Assembly: GCF_900141765.1 (NCBI RefSeq)
Contig: NZ_FSRK01000001.1
Location: 62,001-126,000, forward strand
Direction of reading: 5' to 3'
Length of the DNA: 64,000 nucleotides
DNA from: Epilithonimonas zeae
Lineage (GTDB): Bacteria > Bacteroidota > Bacteroidia > Flavobacteriales > Weeksellaceae
Shown piece after piece: positions 42,450-51,062 of this stretch (positions are counted from its first letter, which is position 1; each line of letters begins with the position of its first letter). The notes under the pieces were generated by a model. The model had not been told where the DNA came from. It was given only the letters and a program-made list of their open reading frames with translations, and made no database searches. A program made the translations under genes and the position numbers.

Positions 42450-43025
42450 ATGCACAATCAACTGATCCAACTTATTTCAAAAAGTGCAGAACTTTCAGAT
42501 TCGGAAAGAAAATTGTGCATTCAGTATTTTGAACTTGCCCTGTATCCCAAAAACAGAGTGATTGAAGAAGAAGGGAAAGTTCCACAACATTTGTATTTTG
42601 TAATTTCAGGCTTTGTCAGGCTGTTTCATTACAATGATAAAGGGGACGAGGTAACCACGCATATCAATTGTCCTCCGGGTTTTATTACTTCTTATTCCAA
42701 TTTTGCGAATCAGAGTAAATCTGATGAAAATTTGGAATGCATTACCGAATGTGAACTTTTACGCATTACAAAGTCTGATCTTGATCTGCTTATTCAGGCA
42801 AGCTCTGCGTTTAAAGATTTCAGTTTTTTGGTATTTCAGCAATCCTTATCCTACAATGAAAAACGAGCGAAAGAATTGGCAACACTTACCGCAGAACAGC
42901 GTTATTTAAAACTGATGGACGAACATCCGGAACTGTTGAATAATGTCCCGATGCAGTATATCGCTTCTTTTCTGGGGATGAACCCTAAAAGTTTAAGCCG
43001 TATCCGCAAACAGATTTTTAAGTAA
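42450..43025 (+). CDS. Crp/Fnr-family transcription regulator
   Basis: The 191-residue protein has a cyclic-nucleotide-binding-like beta-roll (about 25-125, with LYFVISGFVRLFHYNDKG) and a C-terminal helix-turn-helix (IASFLGMNPKSLSRIRKQI). The Arg-Ser pair that binds the cAMP phosphate is not evident, so the effector is uncertain. No Fnr cysteine cluster. It lies 64 bp before the epimerase gene, which it may regulate; that is inference. Confidence 0.9.
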   Translation: MHNQLIQLISKSAELSDSERKLCIQYFELALYPKNRVIEEEGKVPQHLYFVISGFVRLFHYNDKGDEVTTHINCPPGFITSYSNFANQSKSDENLECITECELLRITKSDLDLLIQASSAFKDFSFLVFQQSLSYNEKRAKELATLTAEQRYLKLMDEHPELLNNVPMQYIASFLGMNPKSLSRIRKQIFK

Positions 43026-43089
43026 CATTTGTGAAGTGGTTTTGAATGAGCAAGGTTGAACTTTGCATTATCATTTAAAATCAAAAAAT

Positions 43090-44100
43090 ATGACAAGCGA
43101 AAACTTAGTATTGGTGTCCGGAGCAAATGGACATTTGGGTAACAATCTGGTAAGATTATTAATCAAAAAAGGATTTCAGGTTCGGGCATCAGTTCGTAAC
43201 ATCAAAAATAAAGACTGTTTCAAAGATTTGGACTGTGAAGTAGTTCAGGCAGACATTACCGACAAGGCTTCATTTGTAAAGGCTCTCCAGGGAGTTCATA
43301 CATTTTATGCTGTTGGGGCTTCTTTTAAATTGTGGGCAAGAGACCCTAAAAAGGAAATCTATGACGTAAATATGAACGGAACCCGTAACACGATTGAAGC
43401 TGCGGCAGAAGCAGGGGTAAAAAGAATTGTGTATGTGAGTTCCATTGCAGCTTTAGATTACACCAATCTCCCTACTAAAGAGAGTAACGGATACAACCCA
43501 GACCGTAGAGATATGTATTATAATTCTAAAAATGATGGTGAAAAACTGGCTTTTCAGCTTGCCAAAGAATTAGGGATTGAGCTGGTGTCTGTAATGCCGG
43601 GAGCAATGATTGGGAGTGAGGCTTTTCTTCCCTTAAATGTCTCTTACGGTGTACTGAGGTTAATCTTAAACAAGCAAATACCGATGGATACCAAAATAAC
43701 GCTGAATTGGATAGACGTAAAAGACGTTGCGGAAGGTTGCTGTCTTGCAGCAGAAAAAGGGCGATCCGGAGAACGTTATATCTTAGCCAATGAAAAATGT
43801 ATGACGATTACCGATACCACCAAATTGGCTCAAAAACTTTATCCGGAATTGAAGATTAAAGTGCCTGGTTCTGTTCCAAAATTTGTATTGTATACTATTG
43901 CAGGGCTTATGGAACTTTCAGCTAAAATCAGTGGAAAACCTCCGGTATTAACGATAAAAGACATTGCAATGTTCTCAGGATTACAGCAGAACTTCGATAT
44001 TTCAAAATCCAGAAACGAATTGGGTTTTAACCCTAAAAGTCCGGAACAAACTGTAAAAGAAGCTTTAGCTTATCTTATGGAAAATAGGAATTTGCTGTAA
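43090..44100 (+). CDS. NAD-dependent epimerase/dehydratase
   Basis: The ATG at 43090 gives a 336-residue extended SDR protein beginning MTSENLVLVSGANGHLGNNL, with a Rossmann motif G-x-N-G-x-x-G at residues 11-17 and a YYNSKNDGEK catalytic pair near 144-153. A start at 43063 would add nine residues. The profile fits dihydroflavonol-reductase-like or 3-beta-HSD-like enzymes; the substrate is unknown. It follows the Crp/Fnr-type gene. Confidence 0.87.
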   Translation: MTSENLVLVSGANGHLGNNLVRLLIKKGFQVRASVRNIKNKDCFKDLDCEVVQADITDKASFVKALQGVHTFYAVGASFKLWARDPKKEIYDVNMNGTRNTIEAAAEAGVKRIVYVSSIAALDYTNLPTKESNGYNPDRRDMYYNSKNDGEKLAFQLAKELGIELVSVMPGAMIGSEAFLPLNVSYGVLRLILNKQIPMDTKITLNWIDVKDVAEGCCLAAEKGRSGERYILANEKCMTITDTTKLAQKLYPELKIKVPGSVPKFVLYTIAGLMELSAKISGKPPVLTIKDIAMFSGLQQNFDISKSRNELGFNPKSPEQTVKEALAYLMENRNLL

Positions 44101-44167
44101 ATACGCTAAAAATCATTAATTAAATCTCCCGATTAAATTATTCATCCCGCATTTTACCAAGTCGATG

Positions 44168-44398
44168 TTAGCTGATGTTTAGTTGAAATTGTGCCGTCCT
44201 TTCTGCAACATATTTTGGTTTAGAAATTAATAAATAACTGCTGTAACCCATATTCATCACGAATAATAAACAGAGTGGAATTAGCATTCCTTTTTGAAGC
44301 GAATTGTTAGTTTTAATCAGCAAAATACAAAGAGGTAAAAGAATGAAAACGGCTAAGCCAATCATCCATTTTCCTTGGTTGATATCTGCTTTTGTCAA
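44168..44398 (-). CDS. Small two-helix membrane protein
   Basis: The 76-residue ORF has a charged start (MTKADINQGKW), two hydrophobic helices (about 12-28 and 38-58), and a short basic-to-polar tail. The amino acid composition is that of a real membrane protein, not a shadow. It lies 31 bp downstream of the AraC-type gene on the same strand. Function unknown. Confidence 0.55.
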   Translation of the reverse strand: MTKADINQGKWMIGLAVFILLPLCILLIKTNNSLQKGMLIPLCLLFVMNMGYSSYLLISKPKYVAERTAQFQLNIS

Positions 44399-44429
44399 GG
44401 TTTATAAATGTTGCGTAAAATCCACTTTT

Positions 44430-45233
44430 TTAAATTTGTGAAGTGGTTAAACCAAATTTATCTTTGAACGAAGTATAGAAATGAGATATGTTTTCAAAAC
44501 CTAAATCCAAATAAAAGTCGGCTGGCTTTTGTTTTTTGTGCTTGATTAAATAATGGGCTTCTTCCAAGCGTTTTGCAAGCAGCCATTGTTTTGGAGGAGC
44601 ATTAAATGTTTTGGTGAAATCACGTTTAAATCCTGCAAGACTTCTCCCAGTAAGCTTTGCGAAAGAGGATACCGAAACATTGAACATATAATTTTGGTTC
44701 ATAAACTCTTCCAAATCGACTTTGTGAGGTTCGGAAAAATCGAATAATATTTGTTTAAAATCAGGGTTGCTTTGTAGTAATAATTCTATCGCTTCCCTGA
44801 TTTTTAAATCTGCCAATCGTGGCGATGCTTCTTTTGTCTTATTAATGTATGGAGCTAATGAACTGAAATAATTTTGCAGAAAATCATCGGGTTCAAAAAA
44901 CAATTTCTGTTTGCCGGCATATTTTTTATCAATCGCGATTTTGTTTTCTAAGGCATATTGCTGCAAGGTTTCCTTGTCCAATGTAATCGATAAAAACTGG
45001 TATTTTCCTGATTTTGAAGGATATTTAATTGTTCTTATTAATTGGTTTTTGCGAACCAATACGATGGTGTTTTCCGGAATGATTGTACTTCCATCTGCGT
45101 GAAAAGCGTGTGTTTCACCCGATAGTTGAAATCCTAAAAAATGCTCAGGAATAAATTCTTCATTTCCTCTGTGTTTTTCAAAAACACAGGAATAGACCAA
45201 CTTATCAAAAATGATTTCACGCTTTGCTTCCAT
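44430..45233 (-). CDS. AraC-family transcription regulator
   Basis: The 267-residue protein has an N-terminal sensor domain with a cupin-like fold (about 1-140, FQLSGETHAFHADGST) and a C-terminal pair of helix-turn-helix motifs (about 170-267) with FAKLTGRSLAGFKRDFTKTFNAPPKQWL and the LGFENISHFYTSFKDKFG segment. It lies 20 bp from the start region of the HbpS-like gene and may control that operon. Confidence 0.92.
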   Translation of the reverse strand: MEAKREIIFDKLVYSCVFEKHRGNEEFIPEHFLGFQLSGETHAFHADGSTIIPENTIVLVRKNQLIRTIKYPSKSGKYQFLSITLDKETLQQYALENKIAIDKKYAGKQKLFFEPDDFLQNYFSSLAPYINKTKEASPRLADLKIREAIELLLQSNPDFKQILFDFSEPHKVDLEEFMNQNYMFNVSVSSFAKLTGRSLAGFKRDFTKTFNAPPKQWLLAKRLEEAHYLIKHKKQKPADFYLDLGFENISHFYTSFKDKFGLTTSQI

Positions 45234-45252
45234 ACTACAAATATCTTAAATT

Positions 45253-45654
45253 TTAATTGAGCAAAACCGCTCCTGCACTCGCAATTTCTTTATCCTGTTC
45301 GGGTGAACCGCCCGATGATGCAATGGCCCCTATGATTTTGCCTTCTTTGTTTTTGATGACAACACCGCCTGCAATAGTTAATAATCCGTCGTTTGAATTC
45401 AGCATTCCATAGCCGTGAATGTCTGCACCAGAAACTATTGTTCCCATCACATCACTATCTACGCCAAACATTACGGCAGTTTTGGCTTTTTTTACAGCAA
45501 ATTCTATCACGCCAAAAACGCTCTCCAATCTTGCAAATGCAACCAAATGTCCGCCTGTATCGACCACGGCAATACTTACGGGAATGTTCAACGCTTTTGC
45601 TTTTTCTATGGAAGCGTTTAATGCTTTTGTTGCTTCGTTATAGTTTATGTTCAT
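45253..45654 (-). CDS. GlcG/HbpS-family (DUF336) protein
   Basis: Starting at 45654 gives a 133-residue protein, MNINYNEATKALNASIEKAKAL, which matches family length; a start at 45687 would add 11 residues. Family features are VSIAVVDTGGHLVAFARLE near 25 and GGVVIKNKEGKIIGAIASSGGSPEQD near 94-120. Members bind heme or act in uncharacterised oxidative pathways. It lies between the SDR gene and the AraC gene. Confidence 0.88.
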   Translation of the reverse strand: MNINYNEATKALNASIEKAKALNIPVSIAVVDTGGHLVAFARLESVFGVIEFAVKKAKTAVMFGVDSDVMGTIVSGADIHGYGMLNSNDGLLTIAGGVVIKNKEGKIIGAIASSGGSPEQDKEIASAGAVLLN

Positions 45655-45676
45655 TTTTTTAATTTTAATTAATGAT

Positions 45677-45706
45677 AAAAAAAGCACAGTTATTTGAACT
45701 GCACTT
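45677..45706 (-). terminator. Terminator of the SDR gene
   Basis: Read on the minus strand, a 9-bp stem with two wobble pairs and a 5-nt loop is followed by seven T residues. Confidence 0.55.
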
Positions 45707-45717
45707 TCTGAATTTGT

Positions 45718-46509
45718 TTAGCTTTTTGCCGTCCAAGCATCTGCTTGTAATTGTTTTACAAAATCTTCGGTTTCTTTTGGATGTACATTTCTGAAATTTG
45801 AATTTTCATCCAAAGCCACATCAACTATACAATCTGCCATAGATTGCGGGTCTAATTGATTTGCCAAAGCTTCGGCAGTACCGTCGAATGCGGATAAAGG
45901 TGTGAAATTGGTTTCAGGATTGTACCAACGGTTGATGGTATCAACGCCACGGTCATTAAAACCAGTTCCAAAAATACCCGGATTACAAGTTGCAATTTTG
46001 ATATTGAAAGGTGCTAATTCCGTTTTCAAACCTTCGGCAATTGAACCTATTGCGTGTTTCGAAGCACAATAAGCGGCAACGTAAGGAACCGTCCATAATT
46101 CGCCCATAGAAGTTGTGAAAACGATTTTCCCTGGTCTTTTTTCCTCAATAAATTTCTTTATAAAACCTTGAGCTAACTGCAATCCGCCAAAAACATTTAC
46201 ATCAAACATCGAACGGATTAAATCTAAAGGTTGCTCCGCAATTGGGCCACCTTCCATTATTCCTGCGTTGCTGATTAAAATATCGATGTCGTATTTTTGG
46301 GTGATGTAAGCAATGTCTGTTGCATTCGTTATATCCAATTTATCAACGGTCAATTCTATTCCTTGTTCTTTGGCTTCTCTTATCAAGTCACTCATTTGCG
46401 GATAAACTTGTGCCGTTGCAATTACTTTGTACCCTTTTTTTGCTAAATCAAAAGCAACCATTTTTCCAAATCCACTTGCAGCTCCTGTAATTAAAATTCT
46501 TTTGCTCAT
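45718..46509 (-). CDS. Short-chain dehydrogenase/reductase
   Basis: The 263-residue SDR protein has the cofactor motif TGAASGFGK (residues 8-16), the NAG segment LISNAGIMEGG near 80-90, catalytic Ser in TTSMGELW, and YCASKHA with the Tyr and Lys near 145-150. The cofactor and substrate are not predicted. A 63-bp gap with a terminator separates it from the HbpS-like gene downstream. Confidence 0.92.
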   Translation of the reverse strand: MSKRILITGAASGFGKMVAFDLAKKGYKVIATAQVYPQMSDLIREAKEQGIELTVDKLDITNATDIAYITQKYDIDILISNAGIMEGGPIAEQPLDLIRSMFDVNVFGGLQLAQGFIKKFIEEKRPGKIVFTTSMGELWTVPYVAAYCASKHAIGSIAEGLKTELAPFNIKIATCNPGIFGTGFNDRGVDTINRWYNPETNFTPLSAFDGTAEALANQLDPQSMADCIVDVALDENSNFRNVHPKETEDFVKQLQADAWTAKS

Positions 46510-46645
46510 ATTTTCTATATTTAAAAGTTATATAGCAAAATTGAACTAATTAGCGATGGAACTGATTTGTGAGAGGCTCAATTTTAGGTTGGTGGGAGGC
46601 TCGTTTGTGTTTTTGTCGGTTCTTTGTACAGTTACAGCTACCGTC

Positions 46646-46958
46646 TTAAGACTTAACGAAGGAGGGGTTTTTAGCATAAAAATTCAATCGAAGCACGAGT
46701 ATTTCTTGACATATTGCAGATCCATATCCAATTCTCCGAAATTCCCTTTTTAGTACATTTCCTATTTCAAGAATTTCATGATCATATTTGTAGCGTTGTA
46801 GTGAGCAATTTCCTATAAATCCATTTTCTTGATTGATTACTTTGTGGAATTTTTGTCCAACCACTTCCAGCTATGTATTTCATTGTCTCATCGTCACTTA
46901 CAATTGTCTTGAAAAGATCAAAATCACTTTCAATATATTTAACCAACTTTATATTCAT
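46646..46958 (-). pseudogene. Decayed GNAT acetyltransferase
   Basis: Read on the minus strand from 46958, the first frame gives MNIKLVKYIESDFD and then DETMKYIAGSGWT, a normal GNAT start. After that the frame shifts near 46860 and continues as KFHKVINQENGFIGNC, then EIGNVLKREFRRIGYGSAICQEIL (R-x-x-G-x-G acetyl-CoA motif). Typical GNAT proteins have about 30 more residues between these blocks and a longer C-terminus, so the gene has both a frameshift and losses. Confidence 0.65.
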
Positions 46959-47104
46959 CTTTATACATAGTATTAAGTAAATATGTGCAGTATTTTTAAC
47001 GATTGTTTATACCAAGGAAACTGCTTAATTAATAATTCAGGTTTTTAAAGATCTGACGTATGGAAATATTCTATTGGGTTCTTACGACTATTGAGATTTA
47101 TTAT

Positions 47105-48160
47105 TTATTTAATTTCCGGAAGTGTAAACTCTTTGTTATAAAGTAAATAAACAATGTTTTTTATAAAATCCTCCTTTTTGATTCTTTCACCATTAGTATT
47201 GTAAGCGATGGATATATTTGCCTCCTTATTATAGATGAGAATCGCATGAGAACCCAGAGTGTCACCGCCGTGTCCGTAAAATATAATGCCATCAAAATCC
47301 CACACTGCGACTCCTCTTCCCCAATTTTCTTTTCCTAAAACAGGTTCCATTAGTTCAAGAGATTCTTTTTTAAGAATATTATTGTGGAATAAATTATTGA
47401 TAAAAATATTTAAATCATAAGAAGTTGCTGAGATATCACCCACACCAATTACATTTAGAAAATCGATGTCTTTTTTTAAGATATTCCAAGAATGATTATC
47501 ATAACGATATGGTAGAAATACATTTTTTTGATCAGGTTTAAAAGAAGTTAAATTTTTTAATTTGAGAGGTTTTATGATCTCTTTATTAAGTATTCTTTGA
47601 AAGGGTTTTTTATGTTTTTCTTCAAGAATTTTTGTCAATAGATAATAAGCAGAATTGGAATAAGCGACTTTTTCACCAGGCTCAAAACTTTTTCCCTGTT
47701 GGATAATCAGATCCATAATCTGTTTGTCACCTACTTTCTCAGTCACCCATACTTCTCCATTTTTCACAACATAGCTGCCTAATCCGCTGGTGTGTTCTAA
47801 TAAATTTTTAACTGTTATCTTATCAGAATTAGGAATGTCTGGATAAAATTCAGAAAGTTTATCATTCAGACTTAACTTGCCTTCTTCAATTAGTTTAAAA
47901 ATCAAAGTAGCAGTAATCATCTTAGTAACAGAGCCAATCTGATATCTTGTTTCCTTGTTATAAATTAAATCAGGTATGTTTTTTTGTCCAAAATTCTTTG
48001 CATATACTTCTTTGCCATTTTTAAAGATGGACAAACTGCCGATTCCCAAATTATTTTTTTCAATATAACTTAAGTAGTTGTTTAATTTTTCAGAATTAAT
48101 GGTTTGAGAAAAAAGATAGTTAGAAAGTACAAGAAATAATAATGCGATTTTGGTTTTCAT
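47105..48160 (-). CDS. Secreted serine hydrolase of the class C beta-lactamase family
   Basis: The 351-residue protein has a signal peptide (cleavage near FSQT, residue 19). It carries the SxxK motif SVTK at 77-80, YSN at 167-169, and a late GHGGDTLGSH segment in place of the KTG box. This is the beta-lactamase/penicillin-binding family whose members act as D-amino-acid peptidases, esterases or beta-lactamases. The HGG variant is typical of esterase/peptidase relatives and not of true AmpC enzymes, so resistance is not implied. Confidence 0.88.
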   Translation of the reverse strand: MKTKIALLFLVLSNYLFSQTINSEKLNNYLSYIEKNNLGIGSLSIFKNGKEVYAKNFGQKNIPDLIYNKETRYQIGSVTKMITATLIFKLIEEGKLSLNDKLSEFYPDIPNSDKITVKNLLEHTSGLGSYVVKNGEVWVTEKVGDKQIMDLIIQQGKSFEPGEKVAYSNSAYYLLTKILEEKHKKPFQRILNKEIIKPLKLKNLTSFKPDQKNVFLPYRYDNHSWNILKKDIDFLNVIGVGDISATSYDLNIFINNLFHNNILKKESLELMEPVLGKENWGRGVAVWDFDGIIFYGHGGDTLGSHAILIYNKEANISIAYNTNGERIKKEDFIKNIVYLLYNKEFTLPEIK

Positions 48161-48315
48161 AATAATTTTTATTTTTTGATCATTAATAGAAAAATTTTGT
48201 TGTCAAATACATTGCAATTGTGATATTAAATATTAATCTGATTATTGTTATGAATATTTCAAATGACATATAAAAGTAATCATATGACTGTGTTACTATT
48301 CTACATAGATTTTAT

Positions 48316-48340
48316 TATATTTGTATATTGTATACAATAT
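48316..48340 (+). promoter_or_regulatory. Promoter and palindromic operator of the GntR-type gene
   Basis: TATATTTG (48316-48323) matches the -7 box. Directly behind it a perfect 16-bp palindrome, ATATTGTATACAATAT (48325-48340), contains TTGTATACAA, a form often bound by GntR/FadR-type dimers. Its place over the transcription start suggests autorepression. Confidence 0.65.
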
Positions 48341-48360
48341 GCAAATATACAATTTAAAAT

Positions 48361-49002
48361 ATGATAACACAAGAATCACTGAAAAGTCAAATCATAAAAG
48401 CACTGTGGCAATTAATCATTGAAGGCAAAATATTGCCTAACGAACCGATGCGGGAAATACAATTGGCAGAATTACTCAACATTAGTCGAACACCTCTAAG
48501 AGAGGCTCTTCAGCAATTGGAATGGGAAGGAATTGTAGTTTCTGAACCTAGAAAAGGATATCGGTTGGCTCAATTTTCAGAAGCTGATATTTATGAAATT
48601 TATCCTCTAAGAGCAAAATTAGAATCGTTCGCCTTAGAATTATCAGGAGTTCCGGATAAAAATGCTTTGGAGGAACTAACTGAAATTAATCGAAGAATTA
48701 TCAATTCTACATCTCCAAAAGAAATAGTTGAATTAGACGAAAGCTGGCATTTATTACTCATTTCAAATTGTAAAAATCAAAGACTTCTAAAAATGATAAA
48801 AACCTTACACCGCCAATCCCAACGGTATGAATACGCTTATATGGCGATGAATACAACGGTTGAAAAATCTGGCAATCAACATGAAAATATTATTCTCCAA
48901 TTACAAAACAGGCAACTTCAAAAAGCCACAGAGTTATTGGCTGAAAATAATTTGGTGGGAATGGATGCACTTATAAATTGGTTGAAATCTGACAATAACT
49001 AA
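48361..49002 (+). CDS. GntR-family regulator with FCD domain
   Basis: The 213-residue protein has an N-terminal winged helix (about 1-70: LKSQIIKALWQLIIEGKILPNEPMREIQLAELLNISRTPLREALQQLEWEG) and a C-terminal all-helical FCD domain (about 75-205) with the metal-type Asp-His pattern partly visible (ELDESWHLLLI). FCD regulators respond to small organic acids. A palindromic operator precedes the gene. The neighbouring genes give no strong hint of the effector. Confidence 0.92.
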   Translation: MITQESLKSQIIKALWQLIIEGKILPNEPMREIQLAELLNISRTPLREALQQLEWEGIVVSEPRKGYRLAQFSEADIYEIYPLRAKLESFALELSGVPDKNALEELTEINRRIINSTSPKEIVELDESWHLLLISNCKNQRLLKMIKTLHRQSQRYEYAYMAMNTTVEKSGNQHENIILQLQNRQLQKATELLAENNLVGMDALINWLKSDNN

Positions 49003-49031
49003 TCTGAAAATAAATTACAAAAACTAAAAAA

Positions 49032-49862
49032 ATGATGAGATTAAATAAGGTACTATACAGTTTACTATTTTTATGCAATGTGATTCAGATATTTGCTCAG
49101 GATACCATCAAGCTTAAGCCTTATATTGAAAATATGAAAACAGTCGATGTTTTCATTGAAGGAAAAAAATACAATTTTCTGTTCGACACAGGAGGTTCCG
49201 AAACAATTATTTCTCCAGAAATTGCGAAAACAATTAAGAAAGAAATCTATGGAAGTACAACAGGATTTAGGATGAGTGGAGAAATAATTAAAGCTCAAAA
49301 AGCTGATGATATTACACTTTCAATGGGTAATACAAAAATTTTCCACCCGACTGTTGGGATTTGGGATTTGATGAGTATTTTGCCTAAAGACTTTCCGAAA
49401 GTTGATGGCGTAATCTCACTCAAATCTTTTATCAACACAATCTTAACCGTTGAACTTTCGAAGAATATTCTAATAATTGAAGATAAAACGTCTGCAAAGA
49501 AGGCGATAAAAAGAAAATCACTTTTACCCACAAGATTTGCTAACGGTTTGGAGGGTGCAGAATTAAATATATTTATAGGAATATCAAAACAAAACAAACT
49601 CTACTGGTTTCTTTTCGATTCTGGCAATAGTGGACCATTTCTTCTATCAAATGAAAGTGCTGAAGTTTGGCAAATCAAAAAGGAAAATCAAAAAGACAAT
49701 TATGAAAATAATCCAGAATCAATGTTTGCAATTGGCAGCAAAAATCTAAAAATAAAATCTTTTATACGAGATATTATTTATGATGGCGTTCTGAATTTTG
49801 ATGCTATCAGTAAATATATTTTTACAATTGACTTTAAAAATAAAGAAGTCTGGATTGAATAA
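49032..49862 (+). CDS. Secreted aspartyl-protease-like protein
   Basis: The 276-residue protein has a signal peptide (cleavage near FAQD, residue 23) and two retropepsin-like catalytic motifs in one chain: FDTGG at residue 52 and FDSGNS at 196. Both keep the Asp-Thr/Ser-Gly core. It resembles the first two-thirds of the protein at 22221-23552 but lacks the PDZ domain. It lies 29 bp after the GntR-type gene and may be its target. It is probably periplasmic. Confidence 0.82.
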   Translation: MMRLNKVLYSLLFLCNVIQIFAQDTIKLKPYIENMKTVDVFIEGKKYNFLFDTGGSETIISPEIAKTIKKEIYGSTTGFRMSGEIIKAQKADDITLSMGNTKIFHPTVGIWDLMSILPKDFPKVDGVISLKSFINTILTVELSKNILIIEDKTSAKKAIKRKSLLPTRFANGLEGAELNIFIGISKQNKLYWFLFDSGNSGPFLLSNESAEVWQIKKENQKDNYENNPESMFAIGSKNLKIKSFIRDIIYDGVLNFDAISKYIFTIDFKNKEVWIE

Positions 49863-50011
49863 AAACTGAAGATTTTAAATGATAAAAGATGAAATGATAT
49901 TCTTTTCTAGATCATAATAAACTTATTCAATGAGAGTATTAATTTTTGTTTTTCAATATCTAGGTGTTTTTATTCATCAGAAAAAATTAATATTTTTATC
50001 AAAAAATACAA

Positions 50012-51019
50012 ATGCATACAGGAAAACGATATTCGCCTATAGAGTTCTTCAAATGGACTAAGCAAGCTACTTTTTGTCTGTTCATTATCTCATCTATTGC
50101 TACGGTTTTATATTACTTCGGATGGAAATTTTTAGCATTACCTTGGCAACCTATTGCTATTATTGCTACTGCGGTGGCTTTTATTGTAGGATTTAAGAAT
50201 AATGCAAGTTATAACCGTATTTGGGAAGCAAGACAGATTTATGGAGCGATTATTAATGATAGTAGAAGCTTTGCTTATTCTGTTCGGGATGCTTTGGGAG
50301 GGAAAGAATCTGATGTAGTTAAAAAGATTTTTTACCGTCATTTTGCCTGGCTGACAGCTTTGAGATTCCAATTAAGAGAACCAAGATCTTGGGAAAATGT
50401 CGATAATGATGGTAATTCTAATTTCAGAAAAGGCAGATACGAAATTCCTGAACTTAACTCTAATCTTTCTGATGAATTGAAATCTTTCTTGTCGCCTGAA
50501 GAACATCTATATATTCTTTCCAAAAAGAACAAGGCAACACAATTGACAGCTTTGCAGTCTGAAGATTTTGCTAAACTTAAATCGGAAGGAAAAATTAATG
50601 ATTTCCAATGGACGCTTTTACAACAATCGATTATAAAATTCACGGATAATCAAGGAAAAGCAGAGCGAATTAAAAATTTTCCTTATCCAAGGAATTTTGC
50701 CTCAATTACTACATATTTACTTTTTATTTTTGTGGTTCTCGCACCTTTTGGACTTTTGAAAGAAATGGATAAATTAGGCGACGGAACTTTTTTGGAAGGC
50801 TTTACAATTTGGTTTAATATTCCTTTTTCTGCAATGATAAATTGGGCTTTTCATACCTTGGACACAGTTGGAGAAAGTTCTGTGAATCCTTTTGAGGGAA
50901 GTGCCAATGATATTCCCATTACGCAAATAAGCCGAACGATTGAAATTGATATGAGAGATATGTTGGACGAAAAAGATTTGCCAGCGCCGATTCTTCCTCA
51001 GAATAATATTGTACTTTAA
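50012..51019 (+). CDS. Bestrophin-family membrane channel
   Basis: The 335-residue protein fits the bestrophin/UPF0187 family: RYSPIEFFKWTKQ at the start, a first pair of helices (about 18-65) followed by NASYNRIWEARQIYG. Then comes a soluble helical middle, a second helical region near 225-270 with PFGLL, and DTVGESSVNPFEG near 288-300. Bacterial bestrophins form pentameric cation or anion channels in the inner membrane. It is convergent with the antiporter gene, with a hairpin between. Confidence 0.92.
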   Translation: MHTGKRYSPIEFFKWTKQATFCLFIISSIATVLYYFGWKFLALPWQPIAIIATAVAFIVGFKNNASYNRIWEARQIYGAIINDSRSFAYSVRDALGGKESDVVKKIFYRHFAWLTALRFQLREPRSWENVDNDGNSNFRKGRYEIPELNSNLSDELKSFLSPEEHLYILSKKNKATQLTALQSEDFAKLKSEGKINDFQWTLLQQSIIKFTDNQGKAERIKNFPYPRNFASITTYLLFIFVVLAPFGLLKEMDKLGDGTFLEGFTIWFNIPFSAMINWAFHTLDTVGESSVNPFEGSANDIPITQISRTIEIDMRDMLDEKDLPAPILPQNNIVL

Positions 51020-51032
51020 GACAATTAAACAA

Positions 51033-51062
51033 AAAACTCTCCCAATTTGGAAGAGCTTTTTA
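51033..51062. terminator. Bidirectional terminator
   Basis: CTCTcCC pairs with GGaAGAG around an AATTT loop with one mismatch, A run before and T run after, between convergent genes. Confidence 0.65.

Noticed and set aside
46556-46753. 65-residue plus-strand ORF
   Set aside because: It overlaps the antisense acetyltransferase remnant, has no recognisable features and begins next to the SDR start.
47105-48160. Serine hydrolase considered as an antibiotic resistance beta-lactamase
   Set aside because: It has HGG in place of the KTG box and resembles esterase/peptidase relatives, so resistance is not supported.
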